Shown here: piece by piece, positions 1 through 5,085 of the stretch
How the letters are laid out: each line of letters starts with the position of its first letter
Numbering within the stretch: position 1 is the stretch's first letter
Assembly: GCA_002384205.1 (NCBI GenBank)
Contig: DGBH01000049.1
Coordinates: 10,158-16,422, forward strand
Reading direction: 5' to 3'
Length of the DNA: 6,265 nucleotides
Origin: Bacteroidetes bacterium UBA4009
Lineage (GTDB): Bacteria; Bacteroidota; Bacteroidia; NS11-12g; UBA9320
Position numbers and translations under genes: made by a program
The notes under the pieces: model-generated
The model's input: only the letters and a program-made list of their open reading frames with translations
The model's database searches: none
What the model was told of the DNA's origin: nothing

Positions 1-56
1 CGCTCTGCCTTTGGAAAGTTGAAATAATACTTTAAAATTGAACCAATCAAAAATCA

Positions 57-593
57 ATGATACTTAGCGATACACGAATCTTAGAAGAAATAGAGAAAGG
101 AACTATTTTAATTGAACCATTTAATAGGAGTGACCTTGGAACTAATAGTTATGATGTGCACTTGGGTAAACATTTAGCGTGTTATACAGATAGGGTTTTG
201 GATGCGCGTGAGCATAATAAAATTGAACATTTTGAGATTCCAATCAATGGTTTTGAATTACAACCTGGAGTTTTATATCTAGGGGTAACAGAAGAGTATA
301 CCGAAACGCATGCACATATACCTTTTTTAGAAGGTAAAAGCAGTACCGGTCGTTTAGGAATAGATATACATGCTACTGCAGGTAAAGGAGATGTAGGGTT
401 TTGTAATACGTGGACACTTGAAATATCGGTTACTCAGCCGGTTCGCGTGTACAAGGGTATGCCGATAGGACAGCTTATTTACTTTGTAGTAGAGGGTGAG
501 GTCGAAACTATGTATAACAAAAAACCGAATGCTAAATATAACAAACGCACCATCAAGCCAGTAGAAAGCATGATGTGGAAGAATAAGTTTTAA
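57..593 (+). CDS. dcd: dCTP deaminase
   Basis: Deaminates dCTP to dUTP in the cytosol, supplying dUTP that dUTPase turns into dUMP for thymidylate synthesis. The 178-residue protein has the dUTPase/dCTP deaminase beta fold signature. E-G-K-S-S-T-G-R-L-G spans residues 92-101, and its Ser95-Ser96 and Arg99 match the E. coli phosphate and base-binding SS..R. It is followed by H-A-T-A-G (105-109), G-D-V-G-F (111-115) and T-L-E-I, where Glu122 corresponds to the catalytic Glu138 of E. coli Dcd. It is about 15 residues shorter than E. coli Dcd (193), and all catalytic landmarks are present. The start is chosen because M-I-L-S-D is the usual family N-terminus. There is no Shine-Dalgarno sequence, only an A-rich leader. 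It is the only plus-strand gene and converges on pyrH. A bifunctional deaminase/dUTPase activity cannot be excluded from sequence alone, but the simple deaminase is the default call. Confidence 0.95.
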   Translation: MILSDTRILEEIEKGTILIEPFNRSDLGTNSYDVHLGKHLACYTDRVLDAREHNKIEHFEIPINGFELQPGVLYLGVTEEYTETHAHIPFLEGKSSTGRLGIDIHATAGKGDVGFCNTWTLEISVTQPVRVYKGMPIGQLIYFVVEGEVETMYNKKPNAKYNKRTIKPVESMMWKNKF

Positions 594-625
594 CTTAGTT
601 AGAGGTAATTAGGTTTCGAAGAAGG

Positions 626-679
626 GGTAAAGTTGAGTTATGTTTAAGTGTCGTTTACACTTAAACATAACTTTTTACC
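626..679. terminator. Bidirectional stem-loop terminator between convergent dcd and pyrH
   Basis: A 16-bp perfect stem pairs 636-651 with 657-672 around a 5-base loop (CGTTT). Beyond a small internal loop, six more pairs can form between 626-631 and 674-679. On the plus strand the perfect stem runs into TTTTT (672-676), giving a standard intrinsic terminator for dcd. On the minus strand the trailing sequence is less T-rich (TCAACTTTA), so it would end pyrH transcription less sharply. It sits in the only gap between two convergent genes, which fits shared use. Confidence 0.8.
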
Positions 680-684
680 GACAA

Positions 685-1392
685 CTAACTCACTAACGTT
701 CCTACTTCTACGCCTTTTACAACCTCTATAAGATTTCCCGCTTTATTCATATCAAAAACGATAATGGGGAGGTTGTTTTCTTGACAAAGGGTAAAGGCCG
801 TCATATCCATTACTTTAAGGTTGCGGCTTATTGCTTCGGTAAAGCTTAGTTTATCAAAACGAGTAGCAGTTGCGTCTTTTTCAGGATCTGCAGAATAAAT
901 ACCATCTACACGGGTTCCTTTTAATATAACATCTGCTTCTATTTCTACCGCTCTAAGACTAGCTGCGGTGTCTGTAGTAAAGTAGGGATTTCCCGTTCCT
1001 GCACCTAGTATTACCACACGCCCTTTCTCAAGGTGCCTAATCGCTCTTCTGCGTACGAAAGGTTCTGCTACTTGTTCCATTTTAATAGCACTCAGCAATC
1101 GCGTGTAAACACCTTCGTTCTCCAAAGCTCCTTGCAAGGCCATGGCGTTTATCATAGTAGCGAGCATACCCATATAGTCTGCATTAGCGCGATCTTTCAT
1201 TCCGCCTTCTACGCCGCTTACTCCACGGAAGATATTCCCGCCACCTATTACGATGGCTACTTCTATACCTAGAGCAACTGCCGCTTTTATTTCACGAGCA
1301 TACATAGCAAGTATGCTGCTGTCTATACCAAATTCTTTATCGCCAAGCAAAGCTTCGCCACTTAGTTTGAGTAGTATTCGTTTATATTTCAT
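685..1392 (-). CDS. pyrH: UMP kinase (uridylate kinase)
   Basis: Phosphorylates UMP to UDP with ATP, the committed step from de novo UMP to all other pyrimidine nucleotides; the bacterial enzyme is a cytosolic hexamer of the amino-acid kinase fold. From the chosen start the protein has 235 residues (E. coli 241). It opens with [10 protein letters not shown] (4-13, nucleotide phosphate-binding strand), then G-G-G-N-I-F-R-G (50-57), [13 protein letters not shown] (67-79), [13 protein letters not shown] (132-144) and [13 protein letters not shown] (158-170), all family hallmarks. The reading frame stays open for 26 codons upstream, to an ATG at 1468-1470. I prefer the inner ATG (1390-1392) because [13 protein letters not shown] is where the family begins. 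No Shine-Dalgarno sequence decides it. The gene has its own promoter after the tsf terminator. frr, often next to pyrH in bacteria, is not downstream. Confidence 0.95.
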   Translation of the reverse strand: MKYKRILLKLSGEALLGDKEFGIDSSILAMYAREIKAAVALGIEVAIVIGGGNIFRGVSGVEGGMKDRANADYMGMLATMINAMALQGALENEGVYTRLLSAIKMEQVAEPFVRRRAIRHLEKGRVVILGAGTGNPYFTTDTAASLRAVEIEADVILKGTRVDGIYSADPEKDATATRFDKLSFTEAISRNLKVMDMTAFTLCQENNLPIIVFDMNKAGNLIEVVKGVEVGTLVS

Positions 1393-1478
1393 GGGTAGTG
1401 TGGTGTTTTGAATGAATGGAATGGTGCCTTTTTGTTCAATAAGTTCTGGATGTATATGCAAAGCGCTCATTCAAGGGT

Positions 1479-1510
1479 CAAATGTAAGTTGAAATTAGAA
1501 AGTATGGAAA
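1479..1510 (-). promoter_or_regulatory. Predicted Bacteroidota-type promoter of pyrH
   Basis: On the minus strand TACATTTG (1486 down to 1479) matches the Bacteroidota -7 consensus TAnnTTTG exactly. TTTC (1510-1507), one base off the -33 TTTG, lies 20 bases upstream. It lies just after the tsf terminator, so pyrH can be transcribed independently. The predicted start is near 1472-1475, giving a leader of roughly 80 bases before the preferred pyrH ATG. Confidence 0.65.
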
Positions 1511-1512
1511 TA

Positions 1513-1542
1513 AAAAAGTCTTCTACTAGTAGAAGACTTTTT
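1513..1542 (-). terminator. Perfectly palindromic intrinsic terminator of the rplM-rpsI-rpsB-tsf operon
   Basis: A 30-bp perfect palindrome begins 25 bases after the tsf stop codon. The core stem is GTCTTCTA (1518-1525) against TAGAAGAC (1530-1537) with loop CTAG, extended by five A-T pairs. On the minus strand the stem ends in a run of six T (1517-1512), as an intrinsic terminator should. Because the palindrome is symmetrical it also carries five T on the plus strand, but no plus-strand gene reads into it. Confidence 0.88.
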
Positions 1543-1567
1543 GAAATTATAGTATTTGATTAGTCGC

Positions 1568-2401
1568 TTATGCTCCTAATTGGAATCGTGTAAATGATTT
1601 TACAGTAAGATTAGCATCAACTGTTTTTAAGAAAGCAGCTACAGTCATAGAGCTATCTTTAACAAATGCTTGGTGTAAAAGAGTGTTGTCTTTATAAAAA
1701 CGTTGAAGTTTACCTTGCGCGATTTTATCTAACATTTCTTCTGGTTTACCTTCTTGACGAGCGATATCTCTGCCTATTTCTAGTTCTTTATCTTTTACCA
1801 CTTGAGATACAGAAGTTTCGTCTACAGCAATAGGATTCATAGCCGCTATTTGCATAGCTAAATCTCTACCAGCTTGTAAAGCAGTTTCTTCGTTTGAGTT
1901 AAGTGCTACTAATACACCGATACGGTTTGCACCGTGGTTGTATGCTGCTACACCTTCAGAAGAAACAAGAGCGTAGTTAGATACGTCAATTTTCTCTCCG
2001 ATTACCGCAGTTTTGTCTATAAGGATTTCACCAAGTGTTTTGCCATCAAATGCAGTTGCAAGTAATGCGTCTCTGTCTGCAAATTTTTGATCTAGAGCAA
2101 TATCAGCAATTTTATTTGCGAATGCTACGAAATCATCATTTTTAGCAACGAAGTCAGTTTCACAATTTACCTCCACAACAATACCATAGGTATTGTCAGC
2201 AGAAGATTTAGCGATAGAAAGACCTTCTGCAGCGTCTCTATCCGCTCTTTTTGCAGCTTTAGCAGCTCCACTTTTTCTAAGTATATCGATAGCCGCATCG
2301 ATGTCGCCTTCGGCTTCTTGCAATGCTTTTTTGCAATCCATCATACCGGCTCCTGTCATTTGTCTAAGTTTGTTAACTACAGACGCTGTAATAGTTGTCA
2401 T
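1568..2401 (-). CDS. tsf: Translation elongation factor Ts
   Basis: Nucleotide exchange factor that ejects GDP from EF-Tu so it can rebind GTP and aminoacyl-tRNA; cytosolic. The 277-residue length is close to E. coli EF-Ts (283). The N-terminal UBA-like domain (about 1-55) carries the first family signature, L-R-Q-M-T-G-A-G-M-M-D-C-K-K-A-L (12-27). The core carries the second, V-N-C-E-T-D-F-V-A-K-N (78-88), whose T-D-F contacts EF-Tu. Further matches are Y-N-H-G-A-N-R-I-G-V-L-V (154-165) and M-Q-I-A-A-M-N-P (183-190). L-L-H-Q-A-F-V-K-D (241-249) lies in the C-terminal part. The gene is last in the ribosomal operon, 45 bases after rpsB. No separate promoter with a TAnnTTTG box is visible in that gap, so it should depend on read-through from rplM. 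The start ATG is the only one before the conserved N-terminus. Confidence 0.97.
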   Translation of the reverse strand: MTTITASVVNKLRQMTGAGMMDCKKALQEAEGDIDAAIDILRKSGAAKAAKRADRDAAEGLSIAKSSADNTYGIVVEVNCETDFVAKNDDFVAFANKIADIALDQKFADRDALLATAFDGKTLGEILIDKTAVIGEKIDVSNYALVSSEGVAAYNHGANRIGVLVALNSNEETALQAGRDLAMQIAAMNPIAVDETSVSQVVKDKELEIGRDIARQEGKPEEMLDKIAQGKLQRFYKDNTLLHQAFVKDSSMTVAAFLKTVDANLTVKSFTRFQLGA

Positions 2402-2429
2402 TATTCTATTATTGAGTGTGTTGTTTAAA

Positions 2430-2448
2430 ATAAAAAGTCTGTTAGACT
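2430..2448 (-). terminator. Weak terminator-like hairpin (possible attenuator) between rpsB and tsf
   Basis: Read on the minus strand, AGTCT (2448-2444), loop AAC and AGACT (2440-2436) form a 5-bp stem that begins inside the rpsB stop codon. It runs straight into TTTTATTTT (2435-2427). The stem is short with only two G-C pairs, so it is at most a partial terminator. Its position between two co-transcribed genes suggests it could trim tsf expression, but it may be chance in AT-rich sequence. Confidence 0.3.
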
Positions 2449-3214
2449 ATGCTTCTTCTTTTTCAGCTTTAGACGCTTCTATAGCCGCTGCATCTATTTC
2501 ACTATCTTTCTGAGCTTGTTCTTTAGCTTGGTTTCTTTCGGCCAAACCAGAAGCGATAGCATCGGTAATTTCAGTGATAAGGATGTGAAGTGATTTTGCA
2601 GAGTCATCGTTTCCTGGGATTGGGAAATCCACTTTAGTAGGATCAGAATTGGTATCTACAATAGCAAATATTGGAATATTTAGCTTTTGAGCTTCTTTTA
2701 CCGCAATGTGCTCTCTTTTAATATCTACAATAAAAAGTGCAGATGGAATTCTATTCAAGTCTTCGATACCGCCTAATACACGCTCCAATTTTTCTTGATC
2801 ACGAGATTTCATCAAACGCTCTTTCTTATTCATATTTAAGAAAGTTCCATCGCTTTTCATTTTTTCGATAGATTGCATTTTTTTGATAGACTTACGCACG
2901 GTAGCAAAATTAGTTAACATACCACCCAACCATCTTTGGCTTACGAAAGGCATATTTACTCTTTTGGCGTTCTCTTCCAATATTTCTTTAGCTTGTTTTT
3001 TAGTAGCTACATACATTACTTTACGTCCTGTTTTGGCGATATTAGCAATGGCTTGTTTAGCTTCTTCTAACTTAGCTGAAGTTTTGTTAAGATCAATAAT
3101 GTGAATACCATTTTGCTCCATAAAGATATAAGGTGCCATTTTTGGATTCCATTTGCTGGTAAGGTGACCAAAGTGTACACCTGCTTCTAATAATTTTTCT
3201 GTACTTACTGCCAT
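2447..3214 (-). CDS. rpsB: 30S ribosomal protein S2
   Basis: Late-assembling protein of the small subunit, bound on the solvent side between head and body, needed for S1 docking in bacteria that have S1. From the chosen ATG the protein has 255 residues (E. coli 241). Family signatures are A-G-V-H-F-G-H-L-T-S-K-W-N-P-K-M (11-26), R-W-L-G-G-M-L-T-N (94-102), and V-D-T-N-S-D-P (186-192) with I-P-G-N-D-D (198-203). The last 30 residues form a charged, Ala- and Glu-rich tail, probably disordered. The frame stays open 22 codons further upstream (to 3280), but that extension lies entirely inside the 3' end of rpsI. MAVSTEKLLEAGVHFGH is a normal S2 start, and it leaves a 4-base gap after the rpsI stop. 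That tight spacing suggests translational coupling and leaves no room for a separate S2-binding leader of the kind used in E. coli. Confidence 0.97.
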   Translation of the reverse strand: MAVSTEKLLEAGVHFGHLTSKWNPKMAPYIFMEQNGIHIIDLNKTSAKLEEAKQAIANIAKTGRKVMYVATKKQAKEILEENAKRVNMPFVSQRWLGGMLTNFATVRKSIKKMQSIEKMKSDGTFLNMNKKERLMKSRDQEKLERVLGGIEDLNRIPSALFIVDIKREHIAVKEAQKLNIPIFAIVDTNSDPTKVDFPIPGNDDSAKSLHILITEITDAIASGLAERNQAKEQAQKDSEIDAAAIEASKAEKEEA

Positions 3215-3218
3215 GGTC

Positions 3219-3605
3219 TTAACGTTTACTGAATTGTGTTTTCTTTCTTGCTTTTGGTTGACCTGGTTTCTTACGCTCAACAGAACGAGAATCTCTTGTC
3301 ATTAACCCTTTTGCTTTTAATGCTGGTTTCAAATCGGCATCAGCTTTTACTAAAGCTCTTGCGATAGCAAGTTTAATAGCATCTGCTTGACCGGTAGTTC
3401 CACCACCATCTACGTTTACCTTTATGTCATATTTACCTTCCATGTTGCAAGTTTGCAACGGTAAATTAACATAGTACCATGACTCTGGAGAAGCAAAGTA
3501 CTTTTCTAACGGTCTGTTATTTACCGTAATAGTACCTTTACCTTCACTCATGTATACACGAGCTACTGATGCTTTTCTTCTCCCAATTGTATTTATAACG
3601 TCCAT
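3219..3605 (-). CDS. rpsI: 30S ribosomal protein S9
   Basis: Small-subunit head protein whose C-terminal tail reaches the P-site tRNA anticodon stem. The 128-residue length is typical. Visible landmarks are the N-terminal G-R-R-K-A-S-V-A-R-V (8-17) and the S9 signature G-G-G-T-T-G-Q-A-D-A-I-K-L-A (67-80), which continues to A-R-A-L (82-85). The basic tail from about 108 ends in Q-F-S-K-R (124-128), with the terminal S-K-R that contacts tRNA. The start ATG follows the rplM stop after 4 bases and rpsB starts 4 bases after its stop, so the three genes form a tightly packed, probably translationally coupled run. Pairing of rplM with rpsI is nearly universal in bacteria. Confidence 0.97.
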   Translation of the reverse strand: MDVINTIGRRKASVARVYMSEGKGTITVNNRPLEKYFASPESWYYVNLPLQTCNMEGKYDIKVNVDGGGTTGQADAIKLAIARALVKADADLKPALKAKGLMTRDSRSVERKKPGQPKARKKTQFSKR

Positions 3606-3609
3606 ATAA

Positions 3610-4053
3610 TTAAATGTCTAATTTGGTTGGTTTTTGAGCCTCATGAGGATGCTCAGTACCTACAAACACATGCATGTTTGTAAATAATTTTCGTCCAAGT
3701 CTGTTTTTAGGTAACATACCACGAACACCTCTTTCAATAAGATCTTTTGGTTTTCTAGCTAATAAATCTTTAGCTATTTCAACACGACGACCTCCAGGGT
3801 ATCCACTGAAGTTTTGATATTCTTTTACGTTCATTTTATTACCAGTCATGGTAATTTTTTCAGCGTTTAGAACAATTACATTGTCGCCACAATCTACGTG
3901 TGGTGTAAAACTAGTCTTGTTTTTGCCTCTAAGTACTTTTGCTACTTCAGAACAAAAACGACCTAATGTTTTTCCTTCTGCGTCAACTACAACCCAATGT
4001 TTGTTTACAGTTTTGGCGTTAGCTGAGATGGTTTTGTATGATAATGTATCCAC
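3610..4053 (-). CDS. rplM: 50S ribosomal protein L13 (GTG start)
   Basis: Early-assembling large-subunit protein bound to 23S rRNA. It has 147 residues (E. coli 142). Landmarks are W-V-V-V-D-A-E-G-K-T-L-G-R (20-32), H-V-D-C-G-D-N-V-I-V-L-N-A-E-K (52-66), the S-G-Y-P-G-G-R-R segment (83-90), and the L13 signature from V-R-G-M-L-P-K-N-R-L-G (110-120) to H-V-F-V-G-T-E-H-P-H (128-137). The initiation codon is GTG (4053-4051): a stop codon lies in frame four codons upstream, and MDTLSYKT is the conserved Bacteroidota L13 N-terminus, so no ATG alternative exists. A GAGG lies about 15 bases upstream, too far for a normal Shine-Dalgarno. It is the first gene of the rplM-rpsI-rpsB-tsf operon and is preceded by a strong promoter. 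Confidence 0.97.
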   Translation of the reverse strand: MDTLSYKTISANAKTVNKHWVVVDAEGKTLGRFCSEVAKVLRGKNKTSFTPHVDCGDNVIVLNAEKITMTGNKMNVKEYQNFSGYPGGRRVEIAKDLLARKPKDLIERGVRGMLPKNRLGRKLFTNMHVFVGTEHPHEAQKPTKLDI

Positions 4054-4087
4054 TTTGTTATGTTATTACCTCGAAAATTTCGGGCTG

Positions 4088-4118
4088 CAAATGTACCTTT
4101 TTGTGCTTATTTTTCAAA
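4088..4118 (-). promoter_or_regulatory. Predicted promoter of the rplM-rpsI-rpsB-tsf operon
   Basis: On the minus strand TTTG (4118-4115), a 19-base spacer and TACATTTG (4095-4088) match both elements of the Bacteroidota housekeeping promoter (TTTG at -33, TAnnTTTG at -7) without a mismatch and with normal spacing. The predicted start is near 4081-4084, giving a leader of about 30 bases before the rplM GTG. This is the strongest promoter-like sequence in the window, as expected for a ribosomal operon. Confidence 0.85.
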
Positions 4119-4147
4119 TATTTCAAAAGAAAATGTGAAAGTTTCTT

Positions 4148-4166
4148 AAAATACCTTTTTTAGGTA
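4148..4166 (-). terminator. Weak terminator-like hairpin after the GNAT gene
   Basis: Read on the minus strand, TACCT (4166-4162), loop AAAAA and AGGTA (4156-4152) form a 5-bp stem followed by TTTT (4151-4148). It lies 17 bases after the acetyltransferase stop codon and before the rplM promoter, where a terminator is expected. The stem is short, so termination would be partial. Confidence 0.35.
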
Positions 4167-4183
4167 GGCTTTTGTGTGCCATT

Positions 4184-4678
4184 TTACACTTGTTTTTGCC
4201 AGTATTCAACGTCAATCCATTGCGCATGTTTAAATCCTACTTTGTCAAACTTTCCTATTTTGAAAAATCCTAATTTTTCATGTAAACGGATGCTGCTGTC
4301 ATTGGGGATGGTAATACATGCTATTGCATTCACAATTTCAAAAAGAGGTAAGCATGTCAATAACGAATTATAGAGTCGTAAGCCTATTCCTTTACCATGA
4401 TATTCTGGGTGTATATATATAGTAGTCTCTGCACTATGCTTGTATGCGGTTTTTGTTTTCCATGCGGAGGCGTATGCATATCCAACGATATGGTCATCTT
4501 TGTGAGCCACCAGTACAGGATAATCTTTTTGAAGCAGTAAAATTTTGTTTGACATTTGCTCGAATGAATATGCATCTACATCAAAAGTGATTACAGTATG
4601 CTGAATGTAATGATTGTAAATATCCAGAATTTGCTGAGTATCTTCAGCCGAAGCTTCTCTAATTTGAACCGTCTGCAT
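4184..4678 (-). CDS. GNAT acetyltransferase, phosphinothricin/methionine-sulfone type
   Basis: Predicted cytosolic N-acetyltransferase using acetyl-CoA. The 164-residue protein is a single GNAT domain of the PAT/YncA branch. Y-N-H-Y-I-Q-H-T (21-28) with T-F-D (31-33) is the PAT-type N-terminal helix. G-Y-A-Y-A-S-A-W (66-73) leads into the strand with Glu84, then Y-H-G-K-G-I-G (93-99), the acetyl-CoA pyrophosphate loop. N-D-S-S-I-R-L-H-E-K-L-G-F (126-138) is motif B, and G-F-K-H-A-Q-W-I-D (148-156) is the family tail. Known relatives acetylate phosphinothricin, methionine sulfoximine or methionine sulfone, and genome annotations of this branch often over-specify the herbicide substrate. The natural substrate here cannot be told. 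It starts 4 bases after the ferredoxin stop, with GGAG (4691-4688) 9 bases before its ATG, so it is co-transcribed and probably coupled to the ferredoxin gene. No functional link between the two is evident. Confidence 0.88.
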   Translation of the reverse strand: MQTVQIREASAEDTQQILDIYNHYIQHTVITFDVDAYSFEQMSNKILLLQKDYPVLVAHKDDHIVGYAYASAWKTKTAYKHSAETTIYIHPEYHGKGIGLRLYNSLLTCLPLFEIVNAIACITIPNDSSIRLHEKLGFFKIGKFDKVGFKHAQWIDVEYWQKQV

Positions 4679-4682
4679 CGTC

Positions 4683-5006
4683 TTATTCTCCTGTCAATTC
4701 ACCCATTTGGATTTCGAGTCCGTCAATAGCTTCTGAAATGAAGATTTGACACATTAACCTGCTGCCAGGTATATTCAACACAAATGCTTCGTCTAACATT
4801 GCTTCTTCATCCTCACTCATTTCGGGGAGATGGTGATCGCTTTTTACGATACAATTGCATGTAGCACACATGGCCATTCCGCCACAAGTAGCCTTGATAG
4901 GCAATTCATTTGCTCGTATAGCCTCCATTACATTAAATCCCATGTCGGTTGGAGCCAAGATGCTGTGCGTTACCCGGTCTAAATCTGTGACGTGTATGGT
5001 TATCAT
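4683..5006 (-). CDS. [2Fe-2S] ferredoxin, adrenodoxin type
   Basis: Small soluble electron carrier. From the chosen start it has 107 residues. The cluster ligands are Cys41-x5-Cys47-x2-Cys50 and Cys86, almost the adrenodoxin spacing (C-x5-C-x2-C-x36-C). The context A-T-C-G-G-M-A-M-C-A-T-C before and S-R-L-M-C-Q-I around the last ligand is typical. The acidic helix P-E-M-S-E-D-E-E (61-68) corresponds to the partner-binding region. An additional cysteine (52) follows the third ligand by two residues. The frame is open for 21 more codons (to 5069). I choose the inner ATG at 5006-5004 because ITIHVTDLD is the first beta strand of the fold and because a promoter-like box lies between the two candidate starts. 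Likely roles are iron-sulfur cluster assembly or supply of electrons to an oxygenase, but no isc or suf genes are nearby, so the partner is unknown. Confidence 0.92.
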   Translation of the reverse strand: MITIHVTDLDRVTHSILAPTDMGFNVMEAIRANELPIKATCGGMAMCATCNCIVKSDHHLPEMSEDEEAMLDEAFVLNIPGSRLMCQIFISEAIDGLEIQMGELTGE

Positions 5007-5020
5007 ATTTTCCACTGGTG

Positions 5021-5028
5021 CAAAAGTA
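5021..5028 (-). promoter_or_regulatory. Predicted -7 box of the ferredoxin-GNAT pair
   Basis: TACTTTTG on the minus strand (5028 down to 5021) matches the Bacteroidota TAnnTTTG box exactly and lies 14 bases before the preferred ferredoxin ATG. No TTTG element is found at the usual distance; that position is occupied by an inverted repeat. The promoter could therefore be weak or need an activator. Confidence 0.45.
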
Positions 5029-5029
5029 A

Positions 5030-5060
5030 TTAAGTTTAAGTTTCGATTACTTAAGCTTAA
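5030..5060. repeat. 31-bp inverted repeat upstream of the ferredoxin gene
   Basis: TTAAGTTTAAGT (5030-5041) and ACTTAAGCTTAA (5049-5060) are reverse complements at 11 of 12 positions, separated by 7 bases. Each arm itself contains two copies of TTAAG or CTTAA. It lies between the lipoprotein stop and the ferredoxin -7 box, covering the -33 region. It could be an operator or a weak terminator of the upstream genes; no T run follows on the minus strand, which argues against an efficient terminator. Confidence 0.6.
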
Positions 5061-5085
5061 AATTAACATCTAAGTGATAAAATGC

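Noticed and set aside
10..35. Promoter for dcd
   Set aside because: A TTTG at 10-13 is present, but the only downstream TA-rich box (TACTTTAA at 28-35) departs from TAnnTTTG and the spacing is short; the real promoter may lie outside the window.
2193..2513. Open plus-strand frame of 106 codons opposite tsf and rpsB
   Set aside because: It is antisense to two unmistakable genes, and its low-complexity Ser/Ala/Leu composition mirrors their codon use; no start signal.
3215..3280. N-terminal extension of rpsB by 22 codons
   Set aside because: It lies wholly in the rpsI coding end in another frame and precedes the normal S2 start MAVSTEKLLEAGVHFGH; the peptide is not S2-like.
4068..4084. Regulatory hairpin in the rplM leader (CGAAA and TTTCG arms)
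   Set aside because: The arms are separated by a single base, so no stable hairpin loop can form.
3848..4138. Open plus-strand frame of 96 codons across the rplM start and promoter
   Set aside because: It is antisense to rplM and crosses the rplM promoter, with no family resemblance.
5007..5069. N-terminal extension of the ferredoxin by 21 codons
   Set aside because: The promoter-like TACTTTTG box and the inverted repeat occupy this stretch, and the fold's first strand begins at the inner methionine.
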